A stretch of DNA of 8,761 nucleotides, taken from contig CAZUTK010000090.1 in NCBI GenBank assembly GCA_964623265.1, forward strand, positions 1 through 8,761, read 5' to 3'. Below the pieces are notes generated by a model. It ran no database searches. It was given only the letters and a program-made list of their open reading frames with translations, and was not told where the DNA came from. Shown piece after piece: positions 1 to 7,255 of this stretch. The translations under genes and the position numbers were made by a program. The DNA comes from CAZUTK01 sp964623265 (GTDB lineage: Bacteria; Electryoneota; B3-LCP). Each line of letters begins with the position of its first letter. Within the stretch, counting starts at the first letter, position 1.

Positions 1-35
1 TATTCCTTCAGCGGATAGAGAAGGTGGTAGAGCAT
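1..35 (-). CDS. mraY: MraY, phospho-MurNAc-pentapeptide translocase (5' end only)
   Basis: Only the first 11 codons are inside the window. They read MLYHLLYPLKE, which matches the usual start of MraY, the integral membrane enzyme that moves phospho-MurNAc-pentapeptide from UDP onto undecaprenyl phosphate to make lipid I. The ATG at 35-33 lies 4 nt after the murF stop. A purine-rich AGGAAGG (52-46) inside the last murF codons can serve as ribosome binding site, though its 10-nt spacing is a little long. Position directly after murF is the standard dcw location. The call rests on a short peptide plus synteny, and the rest of the gene is off the left edge. Confidence 0.85.
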   Translation of the reverse strand, partial: MLYHLLYPLKE

Positions 36-39
36 AGAA

Positions 40-1476
40 TCATCGCCTTCCTGCCACGCAGGGATCGCTTCTGCGGGGTCTTGTTTCCGTCAGCCGTTGC
101 TCCAAACGATGCACGATGCGATCCAGCGCCATCCCCCGCGAGGCTTTGAACAGGATCGCGTCTCCCGGGGACAGCGCCGCGAAAATTTCACCGGTGATGT
201 TTTCGATATCCGCGCCGTCGGGGATATAATGCGCCCGTTTCCCCCTCTTTCGAATCAATTCCTGCGCCGCGAGCATCTGCGCGCCGATCAAAAACACCGC
301 ATCGAAACCGCCCGCGAGGATATCTTCGGCGATGCGGCGGTGCAGACGCGCCGCGCTTTTTCCCAGTTCGAGATGGTCGCCCAGCACCACGATACGGCGA
401 CCCTGCACCGGCAGGTTGTTCAGAGTTTCCAGCGCCGCCGCCGTGGAAGCGGGATTGGCGTTGTAGGTGTCGTCCAGGATGATCACGCCGGAGACGGTGC
501 GCACCTCCATCCTGCCGCGGATGGGGGGGAGATCGGCGAACCGCTGCGCGCTCGCTTCCCAGGGAATGCCGAAATGATGCGCCACGACCGCCGCCGCCAG
601 AGCGTTGGACTGCTGGTGAATTCCGTGCCAGTTCAGTTTGAAGGTCGTCCGTTCGATTTGAAAGGTGCTTTCGCGGATCCGCCTCCGAGCCCGGATAATC
701 CGCGCGAAATCCCTGCGGATTGACGCCGCAGGAGGACGAAATCCGAATCCGATTTTCGTGCCGGCGGAAGACCGCATCCGGCGCACGCGCGCGTCATCCA
801 GGTTGAAGAAGGCGGCGCCGTCCGCGGGGAGCGATGTCAGCAGCGATTCTTTTTCGCGCGCCACATTGGCGAGGCTGCCGAAGCCTTCCAGATGTGCCGG
901 TCCGACGTTCAGCACCAAGCCCGCCGTCGGGCGGGCGATTTCGCAGAGCGCCGCGATTTCACCCGGGTGATTCGTCCCCATCTCCGTCAAGACCAGCTCC
1001 GTCCCCGCGCTGATCTTCAGCAGCGTCAAAGGCACGCCGATGTGATTGTTGAAATTGCCTTCCGATTTCAGCAGGTTATATTTTTCCGCCAGAGCCTCCG
1101 CCAGCAGTTCTTTGGTGGACGTTTTCCCGTTGGATCCCGTCAGCGCGATGACCGGGATGTGGAAACGGTTGCGATAGGCTCGCGCCGCCGCCTGCAGCGC
1201 TTGCAGAGGATCGTCCACGATGACGAATGCTCCGCGGGGGATCCGGTTTCCGGTTTCTCGGAACCATTCCCCGCTGACCACGGCGGCTTCGGCGCCCGCT
1301 GCGAAAGCGGCTCCCACGAAATCGTGTCCGTCCGCCCTTTCCCCCCGCAGAGCCCAGAAGAGATCGCCTTCGCGCAGAATGCGGCTGTCAATGGCGTGCC
1401 CCCGGATCACGCCGCGAAGTTCCGCCGGCTGCAGCCGGCAGGGGATGATCTCGGGGAGATCTTCGAAGCGCAGCAT
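40..1476 (-). CDS. murF: MurF, UDP-MurNAc-tripeptide--D-Ala-D-Ala ligase
   Basis: Cytoplasmic ATP-dependent ligase that adds D-Ala-D-Ala to UDP-MurNAc-tripeptide, the last soluble step of precursor synthesis. From the ATG the protein is 478 residues, normal for the family. The N-terminal substrate domain holds DSR near residue 31. The ATP-binding loop TGSNGKTSTKE is near 113-123, followed by GNFNNHIGVPLTLL (140-153) and EMGTNHPGEI (165-174). The C-terminal domain shows DDTYNANPAS (335-344), VLGDHLELG and KASRGMALD. These are MurF rather than MurE or MurD signatures. The start is either GTG 1479 or ATG 1476. I prefer the ATG because GGGAGG at 1486-1481 sits about 4 nt before it and only 2 nt before the GTG. 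The ATG overlaps the murE stop as TGATG, implying translational coupling. The C-terminus ends in a short Arg-rich tail. Confidence 0.97.
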   Translation of the reverse strand: MLRFEDLPEIIPCRLQPAELRGVIRGHAIDSRILREGDLFWALRGERADGHDFVGAAFAAGAEAAVVSGEWFRETGNRIPRGAFVIVDDPLQALQAAARAYRNRFHIPVIALTGSNGKTSTKELLAEALAEKYNLLKSEGNFNNHIGVPLTLLKISAGTELVLTEMGTNHPGEIAALCEIARPTAGLVLNVGPAHLEGFGSLANVAREKESLLTSLPADGAAFFNLDDARVRRMRSSAGTKIGFGFRPPAASIRRDFARIIRARRRIRESTFQIERTTFKLNWHGIHQQSNALAAAVVAHHFGIPWEASAQRFADLPPIRGRMEVRTVSGVIILDDTYNANPASTAAALETLNNLPVQGRRIVVLGDHLELGKSAARLHRRIAEDILAGGFDAVFLIGAQMLAAQELIRKRGKRAHYIPDGADIENITGEIFAALSPGDAILFKASRGMALDRIVHRLEQRLTETRPRRSDPCVAGRR

Positions 1477-2945
1477 CACGCCTCCCGCCGTTCGATGAAG
1501 CGCCGCACTTCTTCCCGATCGTCGAATGGGTGCCGGACGCCCCGGATTTCCTGATAGGTTTCGTGCCCCTTGCCGGCGATCAACAACGCGCCGCCTTCGG
1601 GCAGTTCCTCCAGAGCTGCGCGGATCGCCTCGCGCCGGTCGAGGATCCGCACGGCTCCTCCCGGATTCTTCATACCAGCCATAATTTCATCGGCGATGAC
1701 ACCCGGATCTTCGTCGCGGGGATTGTCGCTGGTGATGAACACCCGATTCGCCAGCCGTTCGGCGATCTCGCCCATCAGCGGCCGTTTGCCCCGGTCGCGG
1801 TTGCCGCCGCAGCCGAAGAGCACGGTCAACGATCCGGGCAGGAAAGCCTTCAATTCCAGCAGCGCCTTTTCCAGCGCGTCCGGAGTGTGCGCGTAATCCA
1901 CATACACCCAGCGATTCTGCAGATCAAACCGCTCCATCCGCCCGGGCGCCCCGCGGAATCCGCGCGCCGCTTCCACGAAGCAATCCTGCGGCAGATTCAG
2001 CGCTTCGCAGACTCCCAGCGCGCAGATCAGGTTGTAGGCGTTGAACCTGCCCACGACGGGGGACTGTACCTCGACCACGCCTCGAGGGGTTTTTATCGTC
2101 ATCCGGATCCTTTGCGCATTCAGGGAGATCGCCGTCGCGCGGACGTCGCCGGCGTTCGTTAGGGAATAGCATAGCGCTGGGCGCTGAATCATCCGCAGCA
2201 GTCGAGCGCCGTATGGGTCATCGGCGTTGATCACCGCCGCATCCCAATCATATTCTAAAAACAGCCGCGCCTTGGCGCGGAAATACGATTCCACATCGCC
2301 GTGGAAGTCGAGATGATCCTGCGTCAGATTGGTGAAGGCGACCGCGGCGAATCTCATTCCGTACACGCGCTGCAATTCGAGAGCGTGCGAGGAGACTTCC
2401 ATCACGGCGGACTTGCAGCCTTCCGCCTGCATCTGTAGGAGCAGTTGATGGAGATCCGGCGCTTCCGGGGTGGTGCGCGTCGAAGCCTGACGCAGGCGCG
2501 CGTCGTTTCTCGGGGATACGATTTTTGTCTCCACCGTGGAGATCAACCCCGACCGCCCCTGAGCTCGCGCCAGAACATCGGACAGCAAATACGCCGTCGT
2601 GGTCTTGCCGTTCGTGCCGGTGATGCCGGTCAGTGTCAGCGATCTATCCGGATGACCGGCGACGGCGCCCGCGCAGACCGCCAGCGCCCGGCGCGGATCC
2701 GGCACGATGAGAAAAGGTTTTCCGGCGGCTTCCTCGGGCATTTTCCGCCCCGCCGCCGCCGCCGCTCCCGCCGCGTATGCCGCTGCGATAAACCGGTGGC
2801 CGTCCGTCTGATATCCTTCGACCGCGACGAAGAGGCTCCCCTTTTGAACCCGGCGGGAGTCGTAGTCCACACGGGTGATCCGGGGATCGCTCGACCCGTG
2901 TCTAACGCTTCCCGGCAGTAAGGCTCTCAGTTGGGAGAGTTTCAT
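1476..2945 (-). CDS. murE: MurE, UDP-MurNAc-dipeptide--meso-DAP ligase
   Basis: Cytoplasmic ATP-dependent ligase that adds the third amino acid to UDP-MurNAc-L-Ala-D-Glu. From ATG 2945 it is 489 residues, a usual MurE length. Residues below are numbered from that ATG. YDSR near 28-31 and the ATP loop ITGTNGKTTT (108-117) are followed by TRTTPEAPDL (156-165), which contacts the UDP-MurNAc-dipeptide in the family. MEVSSHALEL (182-191) is next. AKARLF (224-229) holds the lysine that is carbamylated in known MurE proteins. SDNPRDEDP (406-414) is the DNPR motif associated with meso-diaminopimelate specificity, and IAGKGHETYQ (456-465) is the usual C-terminal motif. The start MKLSQLRALLP looks like a MurE N-terminus. 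A GTG at 2969 is the only other upstream start in frame. Either choice overlaps ftsI and neither has a clear Shine-Dalgarno sequence. Confidence 0.97.
   Translation of the reverse strand: MKLSQLRALLPGSVRHGSSDPRITRVDYDSRRVQKGSLFVAVEGYQTDGHRFIAAAYAAGAAAAAGRKMPEEAAGKPFLIVPDPRRALAVCAGAVAGHPDRSLTLTGITGTNGKTTTAYLLSDVLARAQGRSGLISTVETKIVSPRNDARLRQASTRTTPEAPDLHQLLLQMQAEGCKSAVMEVSSHALELQRVYGMRFAAVAFTNLTQDHLDFHGDVESYFRAKARLFLEYDWDAAVINADDPYGARLLRMIQRPALCYSLTNAGDVRATAISLNAQRIRMTIKTPRGVVEVQSPVVGRFNAYNLICALGVCEALNLPQDCFVEAARGFRGAPGRMERFDLQNRWVYVDYAHTPDALEKALLELKAFLPGSLTVLFGCGGNRDRGKRPLMGEIAERLANRVFITSDNPRDEDPGVIADEIMAGMKNPGGAVRILDRREAIRAALEELPEGGALLIAGKGHETYQEIRGVRHPFDDREEVRRFIERREA
1481..1486 (-). promoter_or_regulatory. 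Ribosome binding site of murF
   Basis: GGGAGG on the minus strand lies inside the last murE codons, 4 nt before the ATG at 1476 and 2 nt before an in-frame GTG at 1479. The spacing favours the ATG, giving a TGATG stop/start overlap with murE. Confidence 0.6.
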
Positions 2946-5007
2946 CGTCGCTTTGATTATTCGCCACACCGTCGTGGCTCATTGCAGTCAGGTAACAGAT
3001 GCTGTTCCTTTGCACGGGGGATCCCGGCGCGATGGATTGGCCGGTTACTCTGCCGCTTCCCTGGATTCTCGCCTGAATCCCGCGCCGCGAGAGGAGTCGA
3101 ACGGCTTCCCGCAGCGATAATCCCTTCAAATCCGGCACCACGTCGAGGTTCTCTTGCGGGGCGGGGGACGAATCTGCAGTCCCGAAGTTCAACAAAGAGA
3201 CGCCGCTGGCCGCAGCGAAAGCGAGCGAACCGGTGCGTGCGGAGTCGTTCTCTTCGAAATGCGTCGGAAGTTCCGTCAGATCCACCGGCTGGGTCTGCCA
3301 GGATTTGCGCACCGCGTCCGCCGGTAAAAGACGCATCATCACCCGGCGGAAGACCGGCGCCGCGACCTGCGCCCCATAGTAAGCGCCGCGGGGATTGTAT
3401 ATAGAAATCATCAACAGCCGCTCCGCGTGGAAAGCAGGCAGGAAACCGATGAAAGACGCCAGATACCGATTCGCATAATACCCCCCGTTCTCGAGATCGG
3501 GGATCTGCGCCGTGCCGGTTTTGCCCGCGATCGGCAGGCTGTCGATCGCCGCCGCCTTGCCGGTGCCGCGTGCGACGACTTCGCTCAGAATGTGCTGCAG
3601 AGTGTGCGCCGTCTCCGGCTCTATGACGCGACGCACCTCCCGCGGCGGGAAGGACTTGTGCTCGCCCGTGGGGCTCGTCTGGTCGAGAATCAGGCGCGGC
3701 TCCATCAAGATGCCGTCGTTGGCGATGGCGGCGTACGCCAGCGCCATCTGCAGCATCGTGACGGAAACTCCCTGCCCGATGGCGACGTTGGCTCTGCCGA
3801 TCTCCCGCCAGGTGTCGTACGGTCTAAGCATGCCGGATGCTTCCCCGGGAAATTCCACCCCCGTCATACTGCCGAAGCCGAATTTGACGGCGTAGCCATA
3901 CAGTTCGCGGGCGCCGATCCGCTCCGCCAGCTTCGCCATGCCGATGTTGCTCGAATGCACCAGAACGTCTTCGAAAGTCAGCCAGCCGTAAGGGTGCGCA
4001 TCCCGCAGGATGCGGTTGCGGATGCGGTAGCGCCCTTCTTCGCAGTAGAACATCTCGCCCGGGCGCACCAGATTCTGGTTCAGCGCCGCCGCCGCCGCCA
4101 CAATCTTGAACACGGAACCCGGCTCGATCTGATCGGTGAAGGGGCGCAGCTTGTGGTTGGACTTCTCGCCGGAACCCGGATCGAGCGGGTCGAAATCCGG
4201 CAGACTCGCCGCCGCCAGGATTTCGCCGGTGCGCGGGTCTAATAGGATCCCGCCCACCCATTCCGCGCGGGTTGAGCAGATCGCCGCGTCGAGTTCCTGA
4301 TAGAGCACTTCCTGCGCGATGATATCTATGGAAGTGCGCACGGTGCCGCCGTCCATCGGGGCGATGGATCGTTGAAGCGGATCCCAGAAGCTGACCCCGG
4401 AAGCGTTGCGCTGATGCGTCTCATAGCCGCCTTCGCCGTGCAGGACATCGTCCGCAAAGATTTCCAGCCCGGCGATCCCCTGATTGTCCGTGTTCGTGAA
4501 CCCGAGAATCTGAGAGGTGGAGCGGTCGAAGGGATAAAACCGCCCGGTCGTCTTCTGCAGGATTACGCCCTCCAATCCTGCCGCGCTGATCTCATCGGCT
4601 TGCTTTTGATCCAGCTTCCACTCGAGGTAAAGAAACTTCGAGCGCGATTGCAGTCTCTTCTGATAATGTGATACGGGTCTCCCCTTGAAGGCGGCGAGCA
4701 TCTGGCAGAGGTAATTCGCGCGCGTCAGCCGAGCGGGGTAAACCCCCACGGAATAGTACTGCGGCAGATCCACCGCCAATTCCCTGCCGCTGCGATCGAG
4801 AATTCTGCCCCGCATCGAAGGCACCGTCACCTGCTTGGTCTGCTGATGAAGGGCGTCTTGCCGATATTTCTCGCCATGCAAAATCTGAATGTAAAACATC
4901 CTCGCCAGCAGGAGCAGGAAGAATATCGAAACGCCGTAAAACGTCCATCTCAACCGGCCGAATCGAATCACCGGACCGTTCGGCGAAGTTTTTTTGCTCG
5001 CTTTCAT
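2902..5007 (-). CDS. ftsI: FtsI/PBP class B transpeptidase with C-terminal PASTA domain
   Basis: Membrane-anchored septal D,D-transpeptidase (class B penicillin-binding protein) that crosslinks new peptidoglycan during division together with FtsW and FtsL. At 701 residues it is longer than enterobacterial FtsI. A single membrane helix (about 22-43) follows a short basic N-terminus. The dimerisation domain begins with RGRILDRSGRELA (66-78). The catalytic domain shows all three motifs: SVFK with the nucleophile S298 and K301, SSN at 352-354, and KTGTA at 496-500. A PASTA domain covers roughly 623-675, starting VPDLKGLSLREAV. PASTA domains bind wall fragments or beta-lactams in Ser/Thr kinases and PBPs. 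An acidic, polar tail of 26 residues follows. The ATG overlaps the ftsL stop as ATGA and has a strong AAGGAG (5018-5013) 5 nt upstream. The 3' end overlaps murE by 44 nt in another frame. Confidence 0.96.
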   Translation of the reverse strand: MKASKKTSPNGPVIRFGRLRWTFYGVSIFFLLLLARMFYIQILHGEKYRQDALHQQTKQVTVPSMRGRILDRSGRELAVDLPQYYSVGVYPARLTRANYLCQMLAAFKGRPVSHYQKRLQSRSKFLYLEWKLDQKQADEISAAGLEGVILQKTTGRFYPFDRSTSQILGFTNTDNQGIAGLEIFADDVLHGEGGYETHQRNASGVSFWDPLQRSIAPMDGGTVRTSIDIIAQEVLYQELDAAICSTRAEWVGGILLDPRTGEILAAASLPDFDPLDPGSGEKSNHKLRPFTDQIEPGSVFKIVAAAAALNQNLVRPGEMFYCEEGRYRIRNRILRDAHPYGWLTFEDVLVHSSNIGMAKLAERIGARELYGYAVKFGFGSMTGVEFPGEASGMLRPYDTWREIGRANVAIGQGVSVTMLQMALAYAAIANDGILMEPRLILDQTSPTGEHKSFPPREVRRVIEPETAHTLQHILSEVVARGTGKAAAIDSLPIAGKTGTAQIPDLENGGYYANRYLASFIGFLPAFHAERLLMISIYNPRGAYYGAQVAAPVFRRVMMRLLPADAVRKSWQTQPVDLTELPTHFEENDSARTGSLAFAAASGVSLLNFGTADSSPAPQENLDVVPDLKGLSLREAVRLLSRRGIQARIQGSGRVTGQSIAPGSPVQRNSICYLTAMSHDGVANNQSDDETLPTESLTAGKR

Positions 5008-5495
5008 CGGCTCTCCTTGTGACGGCTTGACTTCGATTTCGAGTCGGCTTGAAACGCCGCGAAGCGCTCATCCAGAGCGGCGATGACGACGGGAGGGATC
5101 TGCGAGGGGTACATGCCCAGCTTCTCCCGAGCCAGCGGTTCGATGCTGGAGTAGGTGGAGATTTCCTGATAATTCAATTGCAGCATCTTCAAATTTTCGC
5201 GCAGCTCCTGCTGCCGGCGGCGCAGATCATCAATTTGCGAACAGAACTGTGCCACCTGCTGCGCCTTCCAGATATGGCCCATGCTGAAGAGCAGGATGAG
5301 CAGAAAGATTGCAAAGAAGAAACGGCGCAGACCGCGGTCCCGGCTGGGGCGCGGCAATCGGGCGGGACGATACGGGCTGGAGGAGCGCAGTGCGCGGCTC
5401 GACAGCTTCACGAGCGGATCCCGGCGCAGGGGTTTCCCTGTGCCGATCTTGCGCGGCTTGACGGCGCGTTTCTTTTTTAATCCGAATCCGAACAT
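5004..5495 (-). CDS. ftsL: FtsL-like septum protein (FtsL/DivIC family)
   Basis: A 163-residue bitopic membrane protein. It has a very basic cytoplasmic N-terminus of about 56 residues, one hydrophobic helix (about 58-72, FFFAIFLLILLF), a predicted periplasmic coiled coil (about 76-112, rich in Q, L, R and E), and the sequence IEPLAREKLGMYP (118-130). The latter matches the I/E-x-x-A-R-E-K-L-G-M signature of the FtsL/DivIC group. FtsL joins FtsB/DivIC and FtsQ and activates the FtsW-FtsI synthase. The position between rsmH and ftsI is the classical ftsL slot. Sequence similarity in this family is low, so the call rests on topology, the short signature and synteny. The frame upstream of the ATG is open back to a TGA at 5545-5543 but offers no other start codon. 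No strong Shine-Dalgarno precedes the ATG. It overlaps ftsI by ATGA. Confidence 0.85.
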   Translation of the reverse strand: MFGFGLKKKRAVKPRKIGTGKPLRRDPLVKLSSRALRSSSPYRPARLPRPSRDRGLRRFFFAIFLLILLFSMGHIWKAQQVAQFCSQIDDLRRRQQELRENLKMLQLNYQEISTYSSIEPLAREKLGMYPSQIPPVVIAALDERFAAFQADSKSKSSRHKESR

Positions 5496-5655
5496 GGCTG
5501 ACCCGTAATCATTTGCGGCGCTTCTCTTTTGAGCATAGCTTCTTCACAACGGCAGACCCGGAAACGCCCGAAGGACGCGCCGGAGTGGATCTTACACTGG
5601 TGAATTTGTTGCTGTGGAATGGCGCTCCCGCCGGAGGGAAATCCATTACATCAGA
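5496..5655 (-). other. 160-nt spacer between rsmH and ftsL with an unsupported 45-codon frame
   Basis: This is the largest gap inside the cluster. On the minus strand the rsmH reading frame stays open after its TGA (5658-5656), through an ATG at 5646 and on to a TGA at 5511-5509, just before ftsL. The 45-residue product from that ATG starts MDFPPAG, ends in a basic KEKRRK, and resembles nothing I recognise. No Shine-Dalgarno precedes the ATG. A short CTCC-CGCC-GGAG inverted repeat at 5625-5636 is the only other structure I see. No convincing promoter was found. I treat the stretch as a spacer. Confidence 0.4.
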
Positions 5656-6633
5656 TCAATCGCTTCCCACTTTCAACGCCGCGCGCAGGCGTGCGCTGCG
5701 GGCTTGCGGGTTGATGCGGATTTCTCTGGGCGAAGGGGATAACGCCGATGTCGTGAGTATTTTCGCCGATGGTTTCCTGCCGCAGGCGCAGACGGGCAAT
5801 CTTGGCGGGCAGATGCAGCCTTTGGCTTTTTGCGCGAAAAAACGCTTGACGCGCCGATTTTCCAGGGAATGATAGCTCAGGATGATAAGGACCCCCCCCA
5901 CGCGCAGGACCTTCCAGCAAGCTTCCAACCCGCGTTCCAGATGTTCGAGCTCTGCATTGACTTCGATGCGGATCGCCTGAAAGATCCGGGCTAATGCCTT
6001 GATCTGGAAACGCTCCGGCACCGCGGCTTTCACCGCCGCCGCCAGTTCTCCGGTGGTGCGGATCGCGCCGCCCGAACGCACCCGGTCTATCTGCCGGGCG
6101 ATGCGGGGAGAAAGCGGTTCTTCCCCGTATTGAAAAAAGATTTGGCGGAGACGGGCGACGGAATAACGATTGACCACCTCGAAAGCGGTGATCCCCCCCG
6201 CTGAACCCTCCTTGCTGTCTGCCGTCGGATCGAAGCGCATATCCAGCAGATCGTCCCGCGCGTAGGAAAATCCTCGCTCCGACTGAAGTTGGTCTGTGGA
6301 AAGCCCCAGATCCAGAAGCACCGCGCAGGCGGATTCGGGATCGAGGTAACGCTCGATCTCGGCGTAGCTGTCGTGAATCAAGCGGATGCGGGGATCTTCG
6401 CCCAGGGCGGATCGCGCCGTGCGAAGCGCCTGCGGATCGCGGTCGAAGCCGATCAAGGCGCCGTCAGGGTGCAGGCGTTCGAGGAGAAAGCGCGCGTGCC
6501 CCCCGCCTCCCACCGTGCCGTCCACGATGATGCTCCTCAGCGGCGGGCAGGATGCGTCGGCGCGTGACAGCATTTCCAGCACCGGCTCGACCATAACCGG
6601 TTCATGACGGCTCACAATAGCTGGAGGAGGCAT
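5656..6633 (-). CDS. rsmH: RsmH, 16S rRNA m4C1402 methyltransferase
   Basis: SAM-dependent methyltransferase (formerly MraW) that methylates N4 of C1402 in 16S rRNA, near the P site of the ribosome. From ATG 6633 it has 325 residues, close to the usual 300-320. Residues below are numbered from that ATG. HEPVMVEPVLEML starts at 10. The SAM loop DGTVGGGGHA is at 38-47, and GFDRDPQAL follows. LLDLGLSTDQL (106-116), RGFSYARDDLLDMRFDP (120-136), FQAIRIEVN (218-226) and LSYHSLENRRVK (252-263) are family motifs. A cysteine cluster lies at 273-285 (CICPPRLPVCACG). About seven extra residues sit after the DMRFDP motif. ATG 6633 lies 25 nt after the mraZ stop and gives the usual short lead before HEP. 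Its AGG is adjacent to the ATG, so the ribosome site is poor. GTG 6681, overlapping mraZ, and GTG 6615 are alternatives. Confidence 0.96.
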   Translation of the reverse strand: MPPPAIVSRHEPVMVEPVLEMLSRADASCPPLRSIIVDGTVGGGGHARFLLERLHPDGALIGFDRDPQALRTARSALGEDPRIRLIHDSYAEIERYLDPESACAVLLDLGLSTDQLQSERGFSYARDDLLDMRFDPTADSKEGSAGGITAFEVVNRYSVARLRQIFFQYGEEPLSPRIARQIDRVRSGGAIRTTGELAAAVKAAVPERFQIKALARIFQAIRIEVNAELEHLERGLEACWKVLRVGGVLIILSYHSLENRRVKRFFAQKAKGCICPPRLPVCACGRKPSAKILTTSALSPSPREIRINPQARSARLRAALKVGSD

Positions 6634-6658
6634 CCTGCAATCTGAAAATGAAAATCCG

Positions 6659-7186
6659 CTACGTCCCGCCGGCGGCGCCACCCGCTTTTCCCGCCGCGGG
6701 ATTGTGGATCTCTTCGATTAGATCCTTGACCAGCGGAGCTTCTTCCTGAATCAGTTTATCGTAGATTTCCGGATTCCAGATCATGGCGCGGTCGCCTTCC
6801 CCCACGATCAGGACTTCCTTGTCAATCTTCGCCAGCGCCAAAAGCCGCGGGGGGATGGTGATGCGCCCTTGAGCGTCGAAACCGGACTCCCTGGCGCCGT
6901 GGTAGAGGTGCCGCCGGACGATGCGGTGTTTCTGCGGCGAAAAAAGCGACGGCAAATTTTCCGATTGCAGTCTTTCCCAGACGTCGCGGGGGAAGACCAC
7001 CACGCATTCCTCCACCCCCTTCGCCAGCACCAGTCTCTCCTTCGATTCCCGGGAAAGCGCGTGGCGGAAGGGCGCAGGGAAATTCGTCCTTCCCCGGCTG
7101 TCCACCGTGAAGTTGTATTCCCCGATGAAGGAGTTGGGGAAGGGGTTGGCCTTCTTCCCCTTTTTGCCGGTCTCTTTTGGGCTCAT
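6659..7186 (-). CDS. mraZ: MraZ, transcriptional regulator of the dcw cluster
   Basis: First gene of the cluster. MraZ is an AbrB-fold DNA-binding protein that forms ring-like oligomers and represses its own operon in studied bacteria. The 175 residues contain the two tandem SpoVT/AbrB-like half-domains. The first has DSRGRTNFPAPFR at 29-41 and the second DAQGRITIPPRLLALA at 104-119. Family members usually begin near the F-x-G-x-Y motif, here FIGEY at 20-24. This one has about 19 extra Lys-rich N-terminal residues. The only start before the motif is ATG 7186. The C-terminus ends in a Gly/Ala-rich tail. No Shine-Dalgarno is visible upstream. Instead the start is preceded by two direct TTGGTTA repeats that I read as the MraZ operator. 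Confidence 0.96.
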   Translation of the reverse strand: MSPKETGKKGKKANPFPNSFIGEYNFTVDSRGRTNFPAPFRHALSRESKERLVLAKGVEECVVVFPRDVWERLQSENLPSLFSPQKHRIVRRHLYHGARESGFDAQGRITIPPRLLALAKIDKEVLIVGEGDRAMIWNPEIYDKLIQEEAPLVKDLIEEIHNPAAGKAGGAAGGT

Positions 7187-7203
7187 TAACCAATTTTAAC
7201 CAA
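7187..7203 (-). promoter_or_regulatory. Putative MraZ operator: two direct TTGGTTA repeats, 10-nt period
   Basis: On the minus strand TTGGTTA occurs at 7203-7197 and again at 7193-7187, in the same orientation and exactly 10 nt apart. The second copy ends directly at the mraZ ATG. E. coli MraZ binds TGGGN direct repeats separated by 5 nt, so the same 10-nt period, in front of mraZ. The period, location and TGG core fit, but the fourth base is T rather than G. A canonical TGGGT lies in the opposite orientation at 7208-7212. Assignment is by analogy. Confidence 0.6.
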
Positions 7204-7214
7204 AATATGGGTAT

Positions 7215-7243
7215 AGTATAATAAAATAGGCAGAATATGTCAA
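7215..7243 (-). promoter_or_regulatory. Sigma70-type promoter of mraZ and the dcw cluster
   Basis: On the minus strand a perfect -35 box TTGACA (7243-7238) is followed after exactly 17 nt by TATACT (7220-7215), one base off the consensus -10 box. Transcription would start near 7207, leaving a leader of only about 20 nt before the mraZ ATG. Both boxes lie in an AT-rich island in an otherwise GC-rich sequence. Confidence 0.85.
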
Positions 7244-7255
7244 GCGGTATTTCAG

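Noticed and set aside
33..43. ATG at 43-41 overlapping the murF stop as ATGA, a tempting mraY start
   Set aside because: Its frame meets TGA after 11 codons. The ATG at 35-33 gives MLYHLLYPLKE, which fits MraY.
892..2162. Plus-strand open frames of about 210-220 codons at 892-1554 and 1530-2162
   Set aside because: They lie opposite murF and murE, whose motifs are complete, and their products are low-complexity and Arg-rich.
3427..4242. 271-codon open frame on the plus strand, opposite ftsI
   Set aside because: It is antisense to the transpeptidase core with all three catalytic motifs. The product is Arg/Asp-rich with no recognisable domain, as expected of a stop-poor shadow in GC-rich DNA.
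5513..5872. 119-codon plus-strand frame across the rsmH-ftsL gap
   Set aside because: Most of it is antisense to the conserved 3' end of rsmH, and it has no ribosome site or recognisable motif.
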